Notes under the pieces: generated by a model
Told to the model about the DNA's origin: nothing
The model's input: only the letters and a program-made list of their open reading frames with translations
The model's database searches: none
Shown: positions 55,912-64,000 of the stretch, in pieces
How positions within the stretch are numbered: the stretch's first letter is position 1
How the letters are laid out: each line of letters begins with the position of its first letter
Origin: Bartonella elizabethae F9251 = ATCC 49927
Lineage (GTDB): Bacteria; Pseudomonadota; Alphaproteobacteria; Rhizobiales; Rhizobiaceae
DNA: 64,000 bases
Assembly (NCBI RefSeq): GCF_000518165.1
Contig: NZ_JADB01000003.1
Location: forward strand, 62,001-126,000
Direction: 5' to 3'
Translations under genes and position numbers: made by a program

Positions 55912-58182
55912 CTAATATTTGCTTTTTCCATAGAAACGGCGCTTTTGTTTTTTTAATTTGTTTTTATGGTAGGACGTTGATAAAAATTTTATTGGACGAG
56001 GCTCTGTTAAGAGCTCAAAGCTTAAAGCACCAGCAAAAGGTTGTACCATTATAAGTTTTACTTCTACAATATCACTGAGCTGATAGCCTTTATGGCTATG
56101 TTGTCCTATAAGAACATGTTGCCCTTCATCAAAATGATAATAATCATTTTTAAGTGTAGAAATATGGACAAAACCATCTGTATTGAGTTTATCAAGAGAG
56201 ATAAAAAGACCTGCTTTTGTAACTCCAGAAATGCGGCCTGTAAAAACACGGCCAATTTTATTCGTTAAATAGTGCGCAACAAGCCGATCAATCGTTTCTC
56301 TTTCAGCGATCATTGCACGGCGTTCGTATAAAGAAATTTGCGTAGCGATGTCTGCAAGGTTTTGTTCTTGTGTATCCGTTAATTGATCATTTCCTAGTTT
56401 GAGAGCTTTAATGAGTGCTCGATGAATAATGAGATCAGCATAACGGCGAATTGGTGATGTAAAATGTGTATAGTTCTGCAAATTCAAACCAAAATGTCCA
56501 CTATTTTTAGGATTGTATTCTGCTTGTGATTGTGAACGCAATATAACTTGATTGACGAGTTCTTGTTGTTCCGTATGAGCAACCTTTTCTAAAATTCTAT
56601 TAAGGCGTGCTGATGTTAATTCAGCACTTTTTGAGAGCGATATTCCTAAACTTTGAAGGAAATTCCGCAATATTTCTTGTTTGGCAAGAGAGGGTTTGTC
56701 ATGAATACGATAAATGAAGGCCTGATGATGTTTTTTTAATGTTTCAGAAGCTGCAATATTGGCTTGTATCATAAACTCTTCAATCAAACGATGGGCTTCT
56801 AAATGTTCTTCACTCACAACATCTTGGATACATCCATTTTGATCAAGAATAATCTTTTTTTCTGCTATTTCTAATTCTAGGGGCTGTCGACGATCCCGCG
56901 CGATTTTAAGGCATGCATAAGCTTCCCATAAAGGTTGCAAGATATTCTCAAGCAGGGGGGAATTTTTTTTATGGATATGTCCTTTTCTTGCCAATTGTAC
57001 TTCTTGATAGGAGAGTTTGGCTCTTACACGTATCATAATACGATGAAAACTATGTTTTTGTTTATTACCGTTTGCATCAAAAATCATACGAACAGCTAAA
57101 GCTGGCCTTTCTTTTCCTTCACGCAGAGAACATAAATCATGAGAAAGGCGTTCAGGTAGCATTGGTACAACAGTATCAGGAAAATAAACAGAATTTCCGC
57201 GTTTTAATGCTTCTTTATCTAAAGCACTTCCTGTTTTGATATAGTAAGAAACATCTGCAATGGCCACAATAATAATCCAACCACCATTATTGCTTGGGTC
57301 CTTATCCTTGCTTGCATAAACTGCATCATCATGGTCTTTTGCGTCTTGTGGATCAATCGTAATAAATGGTATTTGTCGCCAATCTTCGCGATTATTCATA
57401 TTGGCGGTTTTGATATGTTTAACTTCCTCAAGAACGCTTTCAGGAAAAATATAAGGAATTCCTTTTGAAAGAAGAGCAATCATTGAGAGTGTTTTCTCAC
57501 TCTTAATATGTCCTAAAACATTCTTTATTTGCGCATTTTTCAGTCCATAACCCGTATTTTTTTTTATTTCAACTTCAACGAGATCACCTGTTTTGACATT
57601 TATTTCTGGAGACATTTCAACGATGAGCTCATTGGTTTTGCGGTCTACAGGCTCAAGGCGCCATTGATTATTTTCCAATTTTCGGATAACGCCCAATGTG
57701 CTCTTTGGAGATATATCAATTTTACGAATAATTTGCCCCGTATAAGGGGGGGTTTGAGAATTTTTATTTCGAAAAATTTTTACAAGAGCATAATCTCCAA
57801 CGCCAATGCTCCCTCCCTTTATATGATGAAAAGAGTGTATTTCAATATTGGGTTTTGGCGTATCTTCCCATTCAAAAGGTTGTGCAATAAAACCACCATC
57901 TTTATCACGACCGCTAATTTTTACTAAAGCAACAGGGGGTAATTTCCCTTTGTTTATTGCTCTTTTGCGTTGTTTAGATATAAGATTTTGATCCTTTAAT
58001 GCCCGTAATATATCTCTAAGCCAGATACGAGAATTTCCTTTTAAATTAAAAGCTTTGGCTATTTCTCGTTTACTTAATCGATCAGGGTTTTCATTGATAA
58101 AGGAAAGAATTTCTTCCCTATCAGGTAATTTTCCTCCTCTTGCTGCGGAGAGGGATTTTATGTTTTTTTCACCTTTAGCCAA
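55912..58182 (-). CDS. rnr: Ribonuclease R
   Basis: 756 residues. N-terminal HTH/cold-shock region, RNB catalytic domain with FITIDPQDAKDHDDAVYA (the metal-binding aspartates) and the HFGLNLQNYTHFTSPIRRYADL motif, S1 domain (about 640-725) and a basic tail KNKLKKQKRRFYGKSKY. It degrades structured RNA 3' to 5' with no helicase. The start lies 3 bases after the topA stop, so translation is probably coupled. The topA-rnr pair is usual in this class. Confidence 0.96.
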   Translation of the reverse strand: MAKGEKNIKSLSAARGGKLPDREEILSFINENPDRLSKREIAKAFNLKGNSRIWLRDILRALKDQNLISKQRKRAINKGKLPPVALVKISGRDKDGGFIAQPFEWEDTPKPNIEIHSFHHIKGGSIGVGDYALVKIFRNKNSQTPPYTGQIIRKIDISPKSTLGVIRKLENNQWRLEPVDRKTNELIVEMSPEINVKTGDLVEVEIKKNTGYGLKNAQIKNVLGHIKSEKTLSMIALLSKGIPYIFPESVLEEVKHIKTANMNNREDWRQIPFITIDPQDAKDHDDAVYASKDKDPSNNGGWIIIVAIADVSYYIKTGSALDKEALKRGNSVYFPDTVVPMLPERLSHDLCSLREGKERPALAVRMIFDANGNKQKHSFHRIMIRVRAKLSYQEVQLARKGHIHKKNSPLLENILQPLWEAYACLKIARDRRQPLELEIAEKKIILDQNGCIQDVVSEEHLEAHRLIEEFMIQANIAASETLKKHHQAFIYRIHDKPSLAKQEILRNFLQSLGISLSKSAELTSARLNRILEKVAHTEQQELVNQVILRSQSQAEYNPKNSGHFGLNLQNYTHFTSPIRRYADLIIHRALIKALKLGNDQLTDTQEQNLADIATQISLYERRAMIAERETIDRLVAHYLTNKIGRVFTGRISGVTKAGLFISLDKLNTDGFVHISTLKNDYYHFDEGQHVLIGQHSHKGYQLSDIVEVKLIMVQPFAGALSFELLTEPRPIKFLSTSYHKNKLKKQKRRFYGKSKY

Positions 58183-58185
58183 ATT

Positions 58186-60759
58186 TTATGTCTCTTTTGT
58201 TTTTGCTTTTGTTTTGGAAGAAGCTCTTTTTGACATTGTCTTTTTACTTGATGCTTTAGCTGATATAAGTTCTAATGCCTCTGAAAGAGTTACACTAATG
58301 GGATCTTTATCTTTTGGCAATGTTGCATTAACTTTACCCCAATTGACATAAGGACCATAACGCCCATTGCGCACAGTGACGGTTCCTCCTTCGGGATGCT
58401 CTCCTAATGTTGCCAATGCTGCAGATGTTGTTCTGCTTTGCTTAGTTTTATTTTCTTGTTGTTCTGCCAATACTGTAACAGCACGATTGATACCAATATC
58501 AAAAACTTCATCTGCATGAAGAAGGCGTGCAGATTTTCCATTATGACTAAGGTAGGGACCATAACGTCCAATTGTCGCCGTGATCATTTTGCTAGTTTCA
58601 GGATGAATGCCAATTTCACGGGGAAGGGAGAGTAAAGCCAAGGCTTTTTCAAGGGTTATATTTTCTGCCTGCCATTCTTTTGGTAGTCCTGCACGCTTAA
58701 CATCTTTACTTTCACCCAATTGGATATAAGGGCCAAAGCGTCCATTTCGAAGAGAGACATCTTTTCCTGTTTCAGGATCAATACCAAGCATAACAGGTTC
58801 ATCATTGTGCACAGCTTTATTTTCTTCTTCTGTCTCTGTTCCAAGTTGGCGTGTGTATTTACACTCAGGATAATTGGAACACCCAACAAAAGCACCATAA
58901 CGACCGAGTTTTAAGGATAATTGACCATTTTTACACAGAGGACAGGAACGTACATCACTTCCATCTTCGCGTTCAGGAAAGGCGAGAGGTGCTAATGTTA
59001 CATTTAAAACATCAAGGACATTGGCAATACGAAGTTCTTGGATATTGCTAATAGATGCATTAAATCCATCCCAAAAATCACGCAATACGTCTTTCCAAGA
59101 AAGTTTGCCATCAGAGATAAGATCCAGCTTTTCTTCAAGATCTGCTGTGAAACCATATTCTACATAGCGATTAAAGAAATTTTCTAGAAAGGCTGTAACA
59201 ATACGCCCCTTAGCATCGGGAATAAGCTTTTTTTTATCAATGACAATATATCCACGATCACACAATGTCGCCAATGTGGAAGCATAAGTTGAGGGACGAC
59301 CAATTCCTAACTCTTCAAGCTTTTTAATTAATGAGGCTTCAGAATAACGAGAAGGAGGCTCTGTGGTATGTTGTACAGATTCAACTTTTTCTTTCGTAAG
59401 TGCTTCACCCGTATTTATTTGTGGTAAACGTGTTGATTCATTTTCTTCATTATTTTCTTCGTCTCGTTGATCCGTATAGACGCAAATAAAGCCGTCAAAA
59501 CGAACAACAGACCCTGTCGCACGAAGATTTGCACGATTGTCTCCTTGTTTGGCTTCAATTTCAACAGTTGTACGTTCAATTTCAGCAGAACGCATTTGGC
59601 TGGCAATAGCGCGTTTCCATATCAGCTCATAGAGCTTTGCTTGATCATTGTCGAGAAAATGACGGACTTGGTTGGGGAACCGTTGAAAATCTGTTGGGCG
59701 GATAGCCTCGTGTGCTTCCTGTGCATTTTTTGCTTTTGTTGAATAAAAACGTGGTTTTTCAGGAAGATAATCTTTTCCAAAAGATTCATGAATGACTTTT
59801 CTTGCAGCATCAATAGCTTCTGGCGCTATTTGCACACCATCGGTACGCATATAAGTAATAAGACCTGCCATTTCACCGTTAATTTCAATCCCTTCATAAA
59901 GCTTTTGGGCAATTTGCATGGTACGAGAAGCCGAAAAGCCTAATTTTGAAGAAGCCGCTTGTTGGAGTGTAGAGGTTGTAAAGGGGGGAAAAGGATTTCT
60001 CTTTGTAGGTTTTGCTTCAACACCGAGTGTATGATATTGGGACTTCTCCAACATAAGGCGAATTTGATCTGCTTGTTCTTGAGATTGAATATCAAGTTTG
60101 CCAATCTTTCTTTGATTAAACATCGTCAATCTTGCTTGAAAATGATCATTTCTGATGGTTTTTAATTGTGTTGTAATGGACCAATAATCTTCTTTGATAA
60201 AATGCTCTATTTCTGATTCACGATCACAAATAATCCTCAAAGCAACCGACTGAACACGCCCAGCCGAGCGTGCACCAGGTAGTTTACGCCATAAAACAGG
60301 TGAAAGTGTAAAACCAACAAGATAATCGAGAGCACGACGTGCAAGGTAGGCATCAACAAGTGATGTATCAATATCACGTGGATTGTTCATGGCATCAAGC
60401 ACAGATTTTTTCGTGATGGCATTGAAGACAACTCTTTTAATAGGTTTATCTTTTAAAACTTTTTTTTGATGAAGAACATCCAGAATATGCCATGAAATAG
60501 CTTCTCCTTCACGATCAGGGTCTGTTGCTAAGATAAGGCTATCGGCTTCTTTAACGGCTTTTGCTATTTCATTTAAACGTTTAGCAGCCGCAGAATCTAT
60601 ATCCCATTTCATCGAAAAATCTTGATCCGGTAAAACGGAGCCATCTTTTGCAGGCAAATCACGAACATGTCCAAATGATGCGACAACTTTGTATTGAGAC
60701 CCAAGATATTTATTAATTGTTTTTGCTTTTGCTGGAGATTCAACGATAACGATATTCAT
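58186..60759 (-). CDS. topA: DNA topoisomerase I
   Basis: 857 residues. Toprim domain at the start (IVIVESPAKAKTINKYLG; DPDREGEAISWH), catalytic Y303 in GLITYMRTDG, one zinc-ribbon near residue 610 (CPLCKNGQ ... CSNYPECKY), further C-terminal topoisomerase repeats (GKDVSLRNGRFGPYIQLGE, TVRNGRYGPYVNWG) and a lysine-rich end SSKKTMSKRASSKTKAKTKE. It relaxes negative supercoils. Typical alphaproteobacterial size. Confidence 0.97.
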   Translation of the reverse strand: MNIVIVESPAKAKTINKYLGSQYKVVASFGHVRDLPAKDGSVLPDQDFSMKWDIDSAAAKRLNEIAKAVKEADSLILATDPDREGEAISWHILDVLHQKKVLKDKPIKRVVFNAITKKSVLDAMNNPRDIDTSLVDAYLARRALDYLVGFTLSPVLWRKLPGARSAGRVQSVALRIICDRESEIEHFIKEDYWSITTQLKTIRNDHFQARLTMFNQRKIGKLDIQSQEQADQIRLMLEKSQYHTLGVEAKPTKRNPFPPFTTSTLQQAASSKLGFSASRTMQIAQKLYEGIEINGEMAGLITYMRTDGVQIAPEAIDAARKVIHESFGKDYLPEKPRFYSTKAKNAQEAHEAIRPTDFQRFPNQVRHFLDNDQAKLYELIWKRAIASQMRSAEIERTTVEIEAKQGDNRANLRATGSVVRFDGFICVYTDQRDEENNEENESTRLPQINTGEALTKEKVESVQHTTEPPSRYSEASLIKKLEELGIGRPSTYASTLATLCDRGYIVIDKKKLIPDAKGRIVTAFLENFFNRYVEYGFTADLEEKLDLISDGKLSWKDVLRDFWDGFNASISNIQELRIANVLDVLNVTLAPLAFPEREDGSDVRSCPLCKNGQLSLKLGRYGAFVGCSNYPECKYTRQLGTETEEENKAVHNDEPVMLGIDPETGKDVSLRNGRFGPYIQLGESKDVKRAGLPKEWQAENITLEKALALLSLPREIGIHPETSKMITATIGRYGPYLSHNGKSARLLHADEVFDIGINRAVTVLAEQQENKTKQSRTTSAALATLGEHPEGGTVTVRNGRYGPYVNWGKVNATLPKDKDPISVTLSEALELISAKASSKKTMSKRASSKTKAKTKET

Positions 60760-61025
60760 AATTTTACCCGAATATTGAAATAAAAAATTTTTTTATAAAC
60801 GCCTTTCACGCGAATAGCTAATATCAATTGCTTAAGAACACATAAAAAAAATATTAGCCATATAAAAAACATGAATATTGTACAACTTGTGATTGTTATT
60901 ATTAAAGTGCACCCTATATAGAATTACACGATTTATTTTCCACTGTTATTACAAAAACGTACGGCGAAATACTAAGATAACGTCTATTGAGAGGTAGGAG
61001 GGGAAATGCTCAAGGATAGAGGATT

Positions 61026-61232
61026 ATGTTTATAAATCATTTGAAAGTTATCCAATATATTACAGACATGTCAAAGCAAATGAATCAGATGGCGCGTCAG
61101 GCGCATAGTCCGCTTTTAGCATTGCTTTTGGATATGGTTGCCAAAGAAGGCCAAAGCATTATTAATAGTGCTGAGGCTCTTGGGGAAGATCAAGATTCGA
61201 CAATGACACACAACCACCAGAGTGTCGAATAA
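61026..61232 (+). CDS. Small uncharacterised protein, overlapping dprA end on the other strand
   Basis: 68 codons. The core MSKQMNQMARQAHSPLLALL then LDMVAKEG resembles small alphaproteobacterial proteins of the pattern 'I.dM..qL..mA....l.aLaylLdmA..Ea'. GAGG lies 3 bases upstream of the ATG, too close; the ATG at 61068 would leave a shorter 54-residue product. Its last 71 bases overlap the dprA 3' end antisense. A strong TAGGAGGGG site starts a 9-codon minicistron (61006-61035) overlapping this start. Moderately likely to be real; function unknown. Confidence 0.45.
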   Translation: MFINHLKVIQYITDMSKQMNQMARQAHSPLLALLLDMVAKEGQSIINSAEALGEDQDSTMTHNHQSVE

Positions 61233-62394
61233 GCTTTCCAGCAAGCTCGAGTTCTACCAATAAGAGGTAGAGAGTTGGGAGCGGGACACCTGTGTGGGTG
61301 CTCAGTGTATCTATGTCGATTGGCGTTGTTGAAAGAGCACAAAGAACTGCTGCGCGTGCTGTGTCATCATCTGTTAAAGAGGGATGAGAGTTTTTTTCGT
61401 CTGCTAAATTAAAATTCTCCTTTTCAAGTTGTAAAGAGGATGGTTCCTCAAAAAAATTGAGTTGGGAATTTGGAAGCGGTGAAATTAATGGCGTAAGTGT
61501 TTCGATGATGTCAGAAGGATGTGTGGTGAGGAGAGCTCCATCCTTGATAAGGTTGTTTGTACCAACAGATCTTGGATCAAGTGGAGAACCGGGAATAGCA
61601 AAAATCAACCGTCCCATTTCAGCGGCTTGACGTGCGGTAATTAAGGACCCTGAACGCAGGGCTGCCTCCACAACCAACAAACCAAGTGATAGAGCTGCAA
61701 TAATACGGTTTCTTCTTGGAAAATCGATAGCACGCGGCTTCCAAGAGATGGGCATTTCGCTGATGATGGCTCCACCGTTAGCGATGATGTCTTCATGCAA
61801 CTTTTTATTTTCAGGAGGATAGATATGATCAATTCCTCCAGCCATGACTGCAACAGTTCCTGTTTTTAAACTTGCTTGATGCGCAACGCTATCAATTCCA
61901 CGAGCAAGCCCAGAAATTATTACAAAGTCTGCTTCTCCAAGAAAATGGGCAAATTGAGCTGTAAGCTTTTTCCCAGCAGCTGAAGCGTTTCGAGAGCCTA
62001 TAATGCCAATAGACGTTTTTTGAAAAATTGAAACATTACCTTTGATAGAAATAAGTGGCGGAGGGGCTTCTGTAACTTTCAGAAAAGCTGGATAATCTGG
62101 TTCTCCCATACCGATAAACCGAACACCTAATCTTTCAGCTTCTTGTATTTCTTTTTCTGCATCTTCTAAGCTTGCTATTTTAATAGATGCAGAACCACCT
62201 CCTTTTTGACTAAGTTCTGGCAGTGCTGCTAGAGCATTTTCTGCTGTTTTATAATGATCAATGAGATTGCGAAAACTAACAGCTCCAATATTTTCACTGC
62301 GCAATAACCTTAACCAGCTTAGACGTTGACGATCAGTAAGCAGGATTCCTTTATTTATCTCTGTTTTGCGTACCAACCTTACTTTCTTCCCCAC
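61162..62394 (-). CDS. dprA: DNA processing protein DprA (Smf)
   Basis: 410 residues: N-terminal SAM-like segment, Rossmann domain ([75 protein letters not shown]) and a C-terminal winged helix (about 340-400) common in the longer DprAs. DprA loads RecA onto incoming single-stranded DNA in transformation. The GTG at 62394 overlaps plsY by 44 bases without a clear ribosome-binding site, so the true start may be 20-60 bases downstream. Confidence 0.9.
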   Translation of the reverse strand: MGKKVRLVRKTEINKGILLTDRQRLSWLRLLRSENIGAVSFRNLIDHYKTAENALAALPELSQKGGGSASIKIASLEDAEKEIQEAERLGVRFIGMGEPDYPAFLKVTEAPPPLISIKGNVSIFQKTSIGIIGSRNASAAGKKLTAQFAHFLGEADFVIISGLARGIDSVAHQASLKTGTVAVMAGGIDHIYPPENKKLHEDIIANGGAIISEMPISWKPRAIDFPRRNRIIAALSLGLLVVEAALRSGSLITARQAAEMGRLIFAIPGSPLDPRSVGTNNLIKDGALLTTHPSDIIETLTPLISPLPNSQLNFFEEPSSLQLEKENFNLADEKNSHPSLTDDDTARAAVLCALSTTPIDIDTLSTHTGVPLPTLYLLLVELELAGKLIRHSGGCVSLSNLDLPQEPQHY

Positions 62395-62983
62395 TTAGTA
62401 ATCTACTGATATTTGCACAATGTTTTATAAACACAAATAGGCTCATCGCGATCAGCATACAACAGAAATAAGAATCGGAAAAATAAAAAACAAATATCGG
62501 CGTGATTGTAACGGCAGCAAGCGCAGATAATGAAGAATAACGCATGAGAAGAAAAATCGCACTCCATACAATAATAAAAATAATTGCTGCAGGCCAATAC
62601 ACTCCTAAGCAAACCCCTAGATAGGTTGCAACACCTTTACCACCTTTAAATTTAAGCCATACGGGAAAAAGATGTCCTAAGAAAGCAAAAAAACCCGCTA
62701 GAGAAACAAGGATACTATTGTCGAGCGGATCATTAAAAAACTTTATAACGAAAACAACGATAGCTCCTTTTAGCATATCACAAAGAAGTGTTAGAGCAGC
62801 AACTTTTCTATTTCCTGTTCGTAAAACATTTGTTGCTCCAATATTGCCGGAACCGATTGCTCTTATATCACCAAGTTTGGCCAATCTTGTAAACAGAAGA
62901 CCAAATGGAACCGAGCCAATGAGATAAGAGACAAGGAAAATAAACCATGGAGTGGACTGAAAAAATATTTCTGCTTCATTCAT
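62351..62983 (-). CDS. plsY: Glycerol-3-phosphate acyltransferase PlsY
   Basis: 210 residues with five hydrophobic segments and the PlsY motifs [29 protein letters not shown] and [22 protein letters not shown]. It transfers the acyl group from acyl-phosphate (made by PlsX, at 28201) to glycerol-3-phosphate. Its tail is unusually polar. It lies 21 bases after the pyrC stop and overlaps dprA. Confidence 0.95.
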   Translation of the reverse strand: MNEAEIFFQSTPWFIFLVSYLIGSVPFGLLFTRLAKLGDIRAIGSGNIGATNVLRTGNRKVAALTLLCDMLKGAIVVFVIKFFNDPLDNSILVSLAGFFAFLGHLFPVWLKFKGGKGVATYLGVCLGVYWPAAIIFIIVWSAIFLLMRYSSLSALAAVTITPIFVFYFSDSYFCCMLIAMSLFVFIKHCANISRLLSGEESKVGTQNRDK

Positions 62984-63004
62984 TCAAAAATCTCATTACG
63001 TTTG

Positions 63005-64000
63005 TCAGTCAAGTTTAAAAACGGATTTGCCTTTTACAAAGGTTTGGAGGACACGTCCTTGAAAACGTGCATTTTCAAAAGGGGTATTTTTTGAACGTGA
63101 ATAGAACTTCTCTGTCGAAACAACCCATGGTTCTTCAAGATCCACCACAATAAGGTCTGCATAAGCACCTTTTTTCAGCGTTCCTGCATTGAGTCCAAAG
63201 AGCTTTGCAGGCGTCGTTGACAAAAGTTCAGTTATCCGGAGAAGAGATAGACTCTCATCATGATAAAGACGCAAAGTTGCACTCAATAAGGTCTCCATAC
63301 CAACAGCACCAGCTGCTGCATCATTGAATGGTAAATGTTTTGTGTCACCCCCCTGAGGATCATGGGAAGAGACAATGATATCTATCGTCCCATCTTTTAT
63401 TGCTTCAATCAGTGCTATCCGGTCTTCTTCTGTACGCAATGGTGGTATAAGGCGGAAAGAAGTTTGATATTGACCAATATCATTTTCATTGAGAGATAAA
63501 TGATTAATCGATACACCGGCTGAAATTTTCTCATTGCGTTGTTTGCTTAAGCGAAGAGCATCAGCAGAGAGTGCTGTTGATATCTGGGCGGCATGATAGC
63601 GGGTTTGCGTTAATACCGCTAAGCGCAGATCCCTTTCAAGTGGGATAACTTCTGCTTCGCGGGGGATGCCAGAAAGACCAAGCCAACTAGCGAGCAATCC
63701 TTCATTCATTACGCCTTGTCCTGTAAGATCTTTATCTTGCGTTTCGTGGATCAATGGGACATCAAAATCGCGTGCATAAGTCATTGCACGTCGCATAACA
63801 GCTGAATTTTGAAGTGTTTTTTTTCCTTCACTAAAAGCAACGGCTCCTGCATCCTTGAGCAAACCAAATTCGGTTATTTCTTGTCCGTTGAAATTTTGTG
63901 TGATTGCCGCAACGGGATAAATATTGACCGATGACATTTCCCCTGCTGTGCGCTTAATAAATTGAACCAGGGCAGCGTTATCAATAACTGGACGCGTGTC
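63005..64000 (-). CDS. pyrC: Dihydroorotase (PyrC), C-terminal part
   Basis: The frame runs off the window end; 331 residues are visible. Features: LIHETQDKDLTGQGVMNEG, SINHLSLNENDIGQ, RLIPPLRTEEDRIALIEA, IIVSSHDPQGGDTKHLPF, AAGAVGMETLLSA and the AmidoH end LFGLNAGTLKKGAYADLIVVDLE. It belongs to the dihydroorotase family that follows pyrB in rhizobia. The N-terminal HxH zinc motif lies beyond the window, so an active enzyme cannot be told from a PyrX-type structural partner of aspartate transcarbamoylase. Confidence 0.88.
   Translation of the reverse strand, partial: DTRPVIDNAALVQFIKRTAGEMSSVNIYPVAAITQNFNGQEITEFGLLKDAGAVAFSEGKKTLQNSAVMRRAMTYARDFDVPLIHETQDKDLTGQGVMNEGLLASWLGLSGIPREAEVIPLERDLRLAVLTQTRYHAAQISTALSADALRLSKQRNEKISAGVSINHLSLNENDIGQYQTSFRLIPPLRTEEDRIALIEAIKDGTIDIIVSSHDPQGGDTKHLPFNDAAAGAVGMETLLSATLRLYHDESLSLLRITELLSTTPAKLFGLNAGTLKKGAYADLIVVDLEEPWVVSTEKFYSRSKNTPFENARFQGRVLQTFVKGKSVFKLD

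Overview
The window looks like chromosomal DNA of a Bartonella-type alphaproteobacterium (Rhizobiales). The genus is inferred from gene content and order, not from a database search. The DNA is AT-rich and gene-sparse for a bacterium. It combines Rhizobiales hallmarks: the acpXL-fabF-fabF-adh-lpxXL cluster for very-long-chain fatty acyl lipid A, a giant coiled-coil growth-pole-ring protein, a malic enzyme fused to a phosphotransacetylase-like domain, the glyA-nrdR-ribD-ribE-ribH-nusB cluster and the plsX-fabH-ihfA-merR cluster. Long non-coding gaps and several decaying genes point to a reduced, host-restricted genome.

Layout. 0-1.5 kb: end of an Hsp20 gene, tRNA-Pro and a SufA/IscA-type protein. 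1.5-7.2 kb, minus strand: mazG, then the lipid A very-long-chain acyl cluster read from acpXL to lpxXL. 7.4-15.4 kb, minus strand: malic enzyme and the 1519-residue polar-growth protein. 16-21 kb, plus strand: hfq-hflX, a Wzc/ExoP-like membrane protein and heme A synthase (ctaA), with argC convergent. 22-26.7 kb: glyA-nrdR-ribDEH-nusB. 26.8-31.4 kb: bamE (minus), then a DUF177 gene, plsX-fabH-ihfA-merR. 32.4-36 kb: thrS-yidD-sufU (minus), divergent from folE, followed by tRNA-Leu. 36.5-38.3 kb: an alpha/beta-hydrolase lipoprotein and an unrecognised helical protein.

38.3-44 kb is an accessory graveyard ending at tRNA-Thr. It holds a frameshifted membrane protein, two degenerate LHH-type nuclease toxin copies whose catalytic histidines are gone, an intact SUKH (SMI1/KNR4) immunity-type gene, a broken lipoprotein, a broken HicB antitoxin, a broken DUF488 gene and an AlpA-like regulator with a one-base poly-A frameshift. 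I read it as the remains of a tRNA-linked island that carried toxin-immunity cassettes.

44-64 kb returns to core functions: accC-accB, a ScsC/DsbA-like thiol oxidoreductase, glpD, dusA, an orphan cobT, an Lrp-type regulator, a uracil-DNA glycosylase, a membrane-anchored nuclease, rpmG (too short for most ORF listings), an MFS transporter pseudogene, and the minus-strand run pyrC-plsY-dprA-topA-rnr.

Working together: lipid supply (acpXL cluster, plsX, fabH, plsY, accBC), envelope assembly (bamE, yidD, lpxXL, GPR), cofactor synthesis (riboflavin, folate, Fe-S, heme A) and RNA/DNA maintenance (hfq, rnr, topA, dprA, nusB, dusA) dominate. TTG starts backed by good ribosome-binding sites or by family N-termini recur (acpXL, bamE).
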